DNA of 19,596 bases from Sedimentisphaerales bacterium. Lineage in GTDB: Bacteria > Planctomycetota > Phycisphaerae > Sedimentisphaerales > SG8-4. The notes below the pieces were generated by a model. It worked only from the letters and a program-made list of their open reading frames with translations, did not search any database and was not told the origin of the DNA. Shown here in pieces: positions 14,886 through 19,596 of this stretch. The stretch is from NCBI GenBank assembly GCA_016928975.1, contig JAFGJR010000044.1, positions 1 through 19,596 of the forward strand. Direction: 5' to 3'. Position 1 is the first letter of the stretch. Each line of letters opens with the position of its first letter. The position numbers and the translations under genes are program-made.

Positions 14886-14981
14886 CGTTCATGCTGAGAC
14901 GAAGCTGAAGCATCTGGGCTGTGAGCGAGAGGTTACTCAGACTCGCAGCCCAGATCCTTCGTTGTCACTGAGGACGACAGT
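14886..14981. repeat. Imperfect intergenic palindrome downstream of the LeuB-like gene
   Basis: Two arms (about 14886-14925 and 14942-14981) are inverted copies of each other. The inner 14 bases (ATCTGGGCTGTGAG and CTCGCAGCCCAGAT) match with one wobble, and the outer parts match loosely. The outer arms have the look of a widespread intergenic repeat type (AGATCCTTCG, then a TCACTGAGGA-like block, then GACAG). It may also serve as a terminator for the LeuB-like gene ending at 14986, but has no T-run. Confidence 0.5.
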
Positions 14982-14985
14982 CTGG

Positions 14986-16074
14986 TTATTCTGCGACTTT
15001 GGCAGCGACGAGGTCGCCGACTTCGGCGGTGGAATAGCCCATTTTGCCGGCGGCTAGGCTCTTGAGCTTGTTGGCGGTGACGTACATGACCGCCTGCTCG
15101 ATGGCGTCGGCGGCCTTCTGCTGGCCGAGCGTGCCGAGCATCATCCCGGCGGCGCAGATCGCGGCCAGCGGATTGATGACGCCTTTGCCGGTGTACTTGG
15201 GGGCGCTGCCTCCGATGGGCTCGAACATGCTGACGCCCTCGGGGTTGATGTTGCCGCCGGCGGCGATGCCCATGCCGCCCTGGATCATGGCGCCGAGGTC
15301 GGTGATGATGTCGCCGAACATGTTGCCGGTGACGATCACGTCAAACCACTCGGGGTTCTTCACGAACCACATACAGGTCGCATCGACGTGATAGTACTCG
15401 CGCGCGATGTCCGGATACTGGCTCTGACCCATCTCGTGGAAGGCTCGTTCCCACAGGCCGTAAATGTAGGTCAGAACGTTGGTCTTGCCGCACAGGGCCA
15501 GCGTGTTCTTCTCGCCGCGCCCGCGGGCCTTCTTGCCGAACTTGCGGGTGTACTCGAAGGCATATTTCAGGCAGCGGTCCACCTGGAATCGCGAGTAAAC
15601 CGACGACTGTACGGCCACCTCGTTCGGCGTGCCTTTCATCGTGACGCCGCCGGTGCCTGTGTAGGCATCGCCGGTATTCTCGCGGACGACGACGAAGTCG
15701 ATGTCCTGCGGCCCTTTGTTCTTCAGCGGGCACTCGACGCCCGGATACAGCTTCACCGGCCGAAGGTTGATGTACTGGTCCAGCTCGAACCGCAGCCTCA
15801 GCAGAATCCCCTTCTCCAGAATTCCCGGCGCCACCTCGGGATGCCCGATCGCGCCCAGCAGGATCGCGTCGAACTTGCGAAGCTCTTGGACCGCACTATC
15901 CGGCAGGGTCTCCCCTGTCCGCTTATATCGTTCCCCGCCGAAGTCGAACGTGGTCAGGTCCGTCTTGAACTTGAACTTATTCGCGGCGGTCTTGAGCACC
16001 TTCACCGCCTCGCCAACCACTTCCGGCCCCGTCCCATCCCCCGGGATCACTGCAATCTTGTACGTCTTTGCCAT
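14986..16074 (-). CDS. leuB: Isopropylmalate/isocitrate dehydrogenase family enzyme, probable 3-isopropylmalate dehydrogenase
   Basis: This 362-aa protein covers the full family length. It opens with YKIAVIPGDGTGPEVV, has the substrate-binding arginine block LLRLRFELDQYINLRPVKLY, the catalytic-loop segment DFVVVRENTGDAYTGTGG, the Lys/Asn pair in LCGKTNVL, and the metal-binding signature NMFGDIITDLGAMIQGG. The cofactor loop is GSAPKYTGKGVINP, in the place of the GSAPDIAGKGIANP motif of NAD-dependent LeuB. LeuB oxidatively decarboxylates 3-isopropylmalate in leucine synthesis. The residues between GILEKG and LRFELD suit IPMDH better than isocitrate dehydrogenase, but tartrate/malate-type relatives are not excluded. 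The ATG at 16074 has AAGGA 9 bases upstream. It lies 49 bases after a membrane-protein gene and may share its transcript. No other leu genes are in the window. Confidence 0.82.
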   Translation of the reverse strand: MAKTYKIAVIPGDGTGPEVVGEAVKVLKTAANKFKFKTDLTTFDFGGERYKRTGETLPDSAVQELRKFDAILLGAIGHPEVAPGILEKGILLRLRFELDQYINLRPVKLYPGVECPLKNKGPQDIDFVVVRENTGDAYTGTGGVTMKGTPNEVAVQSSVYSRFQVDRCLKYAFEYTRKFGKKARGRGEKNTLALCGKTNVLTYIYGLWERAFHEMGQSQYPDIAREYYHVDATCMWFVKNPEWFDVIVTGNMFGDIITDLGAMIQGGMGIAAGGNINPEGVSMFEPIGGSAPKYTGKGVINPLAAICAAGMMLGTLGQQKAADAIEQAVMYVTANKLKSLAAGKMGYSTAEVGDLVAAKVAE

Positions 16075-16123
16075 CCGGCTATTTCCTTTCTCAGTCACGC
16101 GCTCAAACCCTATTCAGAACGGT

Positions 16124-16858
16124 CTAAGAAACATACCCCACTCGCCTCAGATTCGGATCTGTCGGCATACCATTTGGAATGGCGGAACCACTTCGGGCCC
16201 GCGTCCACTCGTGGATGTCAATAATCCGGCCATCCTGCCTGGCTGTCAGTTCTTTGTCTACCCCGCCGGCAATAGTGAGCCAGCCCCAGGCATTATGTCT
16301 GACCTGAACCTCGAAGCCGTCCCATGATTGGTCATAGCGAAGGAGGGATCTCCTGCCGTACTTCTTCACGTAGGTCGCGCAGCGGCGGAATGTGGGGTTC
16401 TCCTCGATCATTTCCCATCCGGGCATCATTTTCGGACAGACTCGGTTGGTGTCACAGGCTGCCTGGGTCCGTAGCGCAAGGTCCAGCGCATAGGCATCCA
16501 CAGCTCTTACTGCCAGACGCTCCCTGGCAGTCAGGCCCCCCATGATGCACACGACAAGCATGGGGCGGATGAGTCGGATGCCCACTGGCGGCCGAATCAC
16601 TCGGCAAGTCCACATCATTTGAAAGAGGCCTGCCATCAGATTCAACGCTATGCTCAGGATAGAGCCGTACGTGGCGAGAATCGCGGGGACCCACCAGGAG
16701 TACATCGTGTTCCGGTCGAAGGGTACCCAGATCAGAACAAGCAGACTCAGAGGAGGCAGGAGAATGAATACCCATCGAAGGCCCCTGTTGGTGATTCGAT
16801 ATGTGGCGAACACCATGAGGGGCAGAACAATCCATGTAATGGGCATCACGGCAATCAT
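16124..16858 (-). CDS. Hypothetical four-helix membrane protein
   Basis: This 244-aa protein has four hydrophobic segments in its first half (about residues 3-20, 27-47, 53-79 and 95-109), followed by a soluble domain of about 135 residues. The latter contains Cys-bearing segments (CDTNRVC, and RRC 20 residues later) and ends in a beta-rich stretch (FEVQVRHNAWGWLTIAGG, then GRIIDIHEW). I do not recognise the family; the soluble part may face outwards. The ATG at 16858 lies 15 bases after the stop of the sulfatase gene at 16874, with no obvious Shine-Dalgarno, which suggests coupled expression from the sulfatase transcript. It could be specific to this lineage. A role with the sulfatases is only inferred from position. 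Confidence 0.6.
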   Translation of the reverse strand: MIAVMPITWIVLPLMVFATYRITNRGLRWVFILLPPLSLLVLIWVPFDRNTMYSWWVPAILATYGSILSIALNLMAGLFQMMWTCRVIRPPVGIRLIRPMLVVCIMGGLTARERLAVRAVDAYALDLALRTQAACDTNRVCPKMMPGWEMIEENPTFRRCATYVKKYGRRSLLRYDQSWDGFEVQVRHNAWGWLTIAGGVDKELTARQDGRIIDIHEWTRARSGSAIPNGMPTDPNLRRVGYVS

Positions 16859-16873
16859 GCGTAGGTCTTGAGA

Positions 16874-18340
16874 CTAATCCTTCCAATCTGGGTTGGGCTT
16901 GGGCATCACGGCCCCAACCTCCTGGCGCCACTGGTGCAACATTTGTCGCAGCTCGGCGGCCTTGTCCGGCATCTCGGCCGACAGGTCGTGCTGCTCGCCG
17001 AGATCGGCCCGCAGATTATACAGTTCCAACCGCCCGTCTTCATAAGATTCTATCAGCTTGAAGTCGCTCGCGCGGACGGCCCCGCCTGGCTTGCCGCCCT
17101 GGTTGCTGTAGTGCGGGTAGTGCCAGTAGATCGCCTGGCGGGACAGCCCGGCCGTTCCTTTGAGCAGCGGGACCGTGCTCCGGCCGTCCAGATGCTGTTG
17201 CGGCTCGAGCGGCAGGCCCGCCATTTCCAGCATCGTGGGATAGAAATCCGTGCTGATCACCGGCTCGCGACACACGCTGCCCGCCGTGGCCACGCCTGGC
17301 CAGCGGACGATCATGGGCTCGCGGATTCCGCCTTCGTAGAGCCAGCCCTTGCCCGCCCGCAGAGGGAGGTTGCACGTGGGGTGGCCCTCGGAGGTGGAGA
17401 GGCCGCCGTTGTCCGACATGAAGAAGACAACGGTGTCCCGCAAGAGGCCCAGCCGATCCAGCGTGTCGAGAACCTTGCCCACCGCCTGGTCCATCGCCTC
17501 GACCATCCCGGCATAGACCGCGTGGTCCTGCACCCGCCGGACCTGCCGGTCGCCCTCTTTGCCCCAGTCGGGGCCGTCGTGCTTGACCTGCTCTGCCTTT
17601 TGCTGGTACTTGCTCTTGAGGTCCTCCCTCGCCATCAGCGGAACATGCACGGAGTAGAACGACAGGTACGCCAGGAACGACCGGTCCTTGTTGAACTCGA
17701 TGAACCGACACGTCTCACTCGCCAGCCGGTCGGGCAGGTGCTCGCCTTCCGGGCCGTCCGCCAGTCTGGGATTGCCATAGGGCGAGAAGTACCTCTTGCC
17801 GCCGTAAGGCCCGCCGCGCTCGATGCCGCCTTTGTTGACGTCGAAGCCCTGGTTCTCCGGCCAGAACCCCTCCGGTCCGAGGTGCCACTTGCCCGCGAAG
17901 CACGTCGCGTAGCCGTGCTCTCTCAGAGCTTCTGCGATCGTCACTTCCGCCAGGGGCAGCCGGTCCTCGTATCGCGCGGGCAACAGAGGTTTGTTCTTTG
18001 TCCAGTGTTTTCGCACCGTATCCGGCTGGGGCGCACCGAAGTAGTCCGTCGTTCGTAGACGGGCCGGGTATTTGCCGGTCATGACGCTCGCTCGCGTCGG
18101 CGAGCAGACGGGACAAGCGGCGTAGGCGTTCGTGAACCGCATCCCCTGCGCCGCCAGTCGATCCACGTTCGGCGTCTCGTAGAACGTGCTGCCGAAACAC
18201 CCGAGGTCCCTCCAGCCCAGATCGTCCACGAGGAAGAACACGAAGTTCGGTCTCCTACGCTCCCGGCCGAAGAGCCTTCCTTCGCACATAGAGAGCAATG
18301 CCGTCGCGCCCATGGCCTTCAAGAAGTCCCGCCGTTTCAT
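16874..18340 (-). CDS. Type I (formylglycine-dependent) sulfatase
   Basis: This 488-aa protein is a full-length arylsulfatase-family enzyme. The leader MKRRDFLKAMGATALLSMCE has twin arginines and a hydrophobic stretch, consistent with Tat export. Metal ligands start with the Asp pair in FFLVDDLGWRDLG. The catalytic motif is CSPTR (Cys79 to Arg83), the Cys being the site for conversion to formylglycine. GKWHLG (catalytic Lys/His) and FMSDNGG (metal Asp/Asn) follow in the expected order, and GGAVRASDFKLIE with ELYNLRADLGEQHDL makes up the C-terminal subdomain. Such enzymes remove sulfate esters from polysaccharides or mucins. The substrate and exact S1 subfamily cannot be set by eye. AGGAG lies 9 bases before the ATG. 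The ATG overlaps the stop of the upstream sulfatase (ATGA). Formylglycine would need a maturase encoded elsewhere. Confidence 0.93.
   Translation of the reverse strand: MKRRDFLKAMGATALLSMCEGRLFGRERRRPNFVFFLVDDLGWRDLGCFGSTFYETPNVDRLAAQGMRFTNAYAACPVCSPTRASVMTGKYPARLRTTDYFGAPQPDTVRKHWTKNKPLLPARYEDRLPLAEVTIAEALREHGYATCFAGKWHLGPEGFWPENQGFDVNKGGIERGGPYGGKRYFSPYGNPRLADGPEGEHLPDRLASETCRFIEFNKDRSFLAYLSFYSVHVPLMAREDLKSKYQQKAEQVKHDGPDWGKEGDRQVRRVQDHAVYAGMVEAMDQAVGKVLDTLDRLGLLRDTVVFFMSDNGGLSTSEGHPTCNLPLRAGKGWLYEGGIREPMIVRWPGVATAGSVCREPVISTDFYPTMLEMAGLPLEPQQHLDGRSTVPLLKGTAGLSRQAIYWHYPHYSNQGGKPGGAVRASDFKLIESYEDGRLELYNLRADLGEQHDLSAEMPDKAAELRQMLHQWRQEVGAVMPKPNPDWKD
18064..18124. repeat. 61-base near-identical segment shared by the two sulfatase genes (copy 1)
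   Basis: This segment covers the active-site region of the sulfatase at 16874-18340 and matches 19536-19596 in 59 of 61 bases. The rest of the two genes is clearly more diverged at DNA level. The match runs to the window edge in the second copy, so its full extent is unknown. Confidence 0.8.
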
Positions 18341-19596
18341 CCTGTACGCTCCTGCCAGACTTTGTAGTCTTCACGAGGCTCACCTTCCGGCATCTTCGCG
18401 CCAACCTCGCTTCGCCAGGCGTGGAGCATCCGGCGAAGCTCCGCCGCTTTCTCCGGCATCGTTTCAGCCAGATCGTGCCGCTCGCCGATGTCGTCCTTGA
18501 GGTTGTACAGCTCGATCCGTCCGTCCTCGTACCATTCGATGAGCTTGTAGTCGCCCGCGCGCACGGCCCCGCTCGGGCGATTGCCGCTGCCGTGGTAGTG
18601 CGGGTAGTGCCAGTAGATCGCTTTTCGTTCCAGGGCGCCGCTCTGTCGCAGCAGGGGGACAATGCTCAGCCCGTCCACGTGCTGTGTCGGCCTGGCCGGC
18701 AGGCCTGCCATCTCCAGCATCGTGGGGTAGAAGTCCGTGCTGACGACCGGCTCGTGACATACGCTGCCCGCCTTGACGGCGCCGGGCCACTTGACGATCA
18801 TCGGCTCGCGGACGCCGCCTTCGCAAAGCCAGCCCTTGCCCGCCCGCAGAGGCAGGTTGCAGGTCGGCCCTTCCCGAGCGACGGTGGACAAACCGCCGTT
18901 GTCGGACATGAAGATCACAATCGTATCGGACTCCAGTCCCAGCGCCTCGAGCTTTCGCAGGACCCGTCCGACACTCTCGTCGACGCTCTGCACCATACCG
19001 GCATAGACCGCGTGGTCCTGACGCTGTCGGGTCTTGTAGGGTCCGTAGACAGACTTGGGCTGCGGTGCATCAGGGAACTTGCCTGCCTTGGCACGGTACT
19101 TCTCCGCCAGCTCCTCTTTGGATTCCAGCGGCGTGTGCACCGCGTAGTGCGACAGGTACAGCAGAAACGGCCGGTCCTTGTTCCCCTCGATGAACTTGAG
19201 CGACTCCTCCGTGAGCCGGTCCGTCAGGTACTCACCGTCTTGGCCGCCGGGCGGCATTGTCTCTAATGAGCGTTTGCCCTTGCTGTACGGATGGAAATAG
19301 GTTGGGGGCGAGCCGGAATTGCCGCCTCCGATATTGATATCGAAGCCCTGCCGGTCCGGGTAGTACCTGGCCCGGTCCGCATCGCGCGTCGCCAGGTGCC
19401 ATTTGCCGATGAAGCCGGTCGCATATCCAGCCTCGTGGAGCGCCTCAGCAACTGTGATTTCTTCCAACGGTAGGTATTCGCGGTAGGCGGTGGGTTGTTG
19501 CGGCGCGCCGATCCAGTCCGTGATCCCCAGCCGCACCGGGTACTTGCCGGTCATGATGCTCGCTCGCGTCGGCGAGCAGACGGGACAAGCGGCGTA
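18337..19596 (-). CDS. Type I sulfatase, 5' end beyond the window edge
   Basis: The frame is open to the right edge (start not in the window) and stops at 18337-18339. The visible 419 codons begin with YAACPVCSPTRASIMTGK, so the active-site CSPTR is present (Cys codon 19578-19576), while the leader and first metal-binding Asp residues lie outside. GKWHLA, SHYAVHTPLESKEEL, FMSDNGG and a C-terminal GAVRAGDYKLIEWYEDGRIE block follow. It is a close paralogue of the neighbouring sulfatase at 16874-18340: the order of motifs, the DFYPTMLEMAGLP block and the C-terminal cap agree, with differences in loops that line the substrate site (for instance INIGGGNSGSPPTYFHPYSK). The two genes overlap by four bases and are probably one transcript. 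Paired sulfatases may act on different positions of one sulfated glycan. Confidence 0.92.
   Translation of the reverse strand, partial: YAACPVCSPTRASIMTGKYPVRLGITDWIGAPQQPTAYREYLPLEEITVAEALHEAGYATGFIGKWHLATRDADRARYYPDRQGFDINIGGGNSGSPPTYFHPYSKGKRSLETMPPGGQDGEYLTDRLTEESLKFIEGNKDRPFLLYLSHYAVHTPLESKEELAEKYRAKAGKFPDAPQPKSVYGPYKTRQRQDHAVYAGMVQSVDESVGRVLRKLEALGLESDTIVIFMSDNGGLSTVAREGPTCNLPLRAGKGWLCEGGVREPMIVKWPGAVKAGSVCHEPVVSTDFYPTMLEMAGLPARPTQHVDGLSIVPLLRQSGALERKAIYWHYPHYHGSGNRPSGAVRAGDYKLIEWYEDGRIELYNLKDDIGERHDLAETMPEKAAELRRMLHAWRSEVGAKMPEGEPREDYKVWQERTG
19536..19596. repeat. 61-base near-identical segment shared by the two sulfatase genes (copy 2)
   Basis: This is the partner of 18064-18124, in the same position relative to the active-site cysteine of the upstream sulfatase. 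Only two bases differ over the visible length. Confidence 0.8.

Larger units (their letters stand above)
14494..14985. other. 492-base intergenic region between ankyrin lipoprotein 2 and the LeuB-like gene
   Basis: From high to low coordinates this region holds a palindromic repeat, a near-consensus minus-strand promoter, a possible 25-codon leader ORF, and a leader segment next to the GTG that resembles the one before ankyrin lipoprotein 1. No tRNA or known riboswitch was recognised. Confidence 0.5.

Noticed and set aside
14494..14985. tRNA or riboswitch in the large intergenic region
   Set aside because: No T-loop-like GTTCGAATC block or known riboswitch core was seen; only the promoter, leader and palindrome are supported.
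15388..16224. 278-codon plus-strand frame opposite the dehydrogenase
   Set aside because: The minus strand encodes a complete dehydrogenase with all motifs.
16868..18058. 396-codon plus-strand frame opposite a sulfatase (similar frame at 18298-19266)
   Set aside because: Both are antisense shadows of the paired sulfatases; their resemblance to each other follows from the sulfatase homology.

Overview
The window is GC-rich and gene-dense. Its gene content suggests a Planctomycetota bacterium, probably of the Phycisphaerae type and perhaps from a metagenome assembly: tandem formylglycine-dependent sulfatases with Tat-like leaders, a secreted VCBS/FG-GAP propeller protein, an exported NIPSNAP protein, a PocR-AraC regulator, and many large antisense open frames that are only GC-driven shadows. 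This assignment is an inference from gene families; there is no rRNA or other marker gene to confirm it. No tRNA, rRNA, CRISPR array or intact insertion sequence was seen.

Region 1 (1-4964, + strand). The C-terminal specificity part of an Eco57I/TaqI-type restriction-modification enzyme is followed by dinD, a DUF2283-type small protein, a CbbY-like HAD phosphatase and a large exported VCBS propeller protein. From dinD onward the genes overlap by a few bases, so they look like one translationally coupled transcription unit that joins a DNA-damage/defence-type gene to metabolic and secreted proteins.

Region 2 (4965-7778). A truncated peroxiredoxin fragment on the minus strand is followed by a lone exported allene-oxide-cyclase-like barrel protein and a flavin reductase-like protein on the plus strand. 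Convergent to these is a Tat-exported NIPSNAP protein with its own promoter.

Region 3 (7932-10860, mostly minus). A PocR-AraC regulator is followed closely by a small coiled-coil-rich protein. Upstream lies a two-gene nucleotidyltransferase module whose catalytic DxD has lost its first Asp. This module is flanked by two related remnants of the C-terminal tail of a PEP-utilising swivelling domain.

Region 4 (10858-14985, minus). Two paralogous ankyrin-repeat lipoproteins (11 and 12 repeats) flank a third, unrelated lipoprotein with a PEGA-like look. The ankyrin genes share leader sequence as well as protein sequence. A near-consensus promoter lies far upstream of the second one, leaving a long leader. 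This three-lipoprotein cassette is the best candidate in the window for an undescribed system.

Region 5 (14986-19596, minus). Two overlapping sulfatase genes (the upstream one is cut by the window edge), a four-helix membrane protein and a LeuB-like dehydrogenase follow each other with short gaps and may be one operon. The two sulfatases are almost identical in DNA sequence over 61 bases around the active-site cysteine. A palindromic intergenic repeat closes the dehydrogenase gene.
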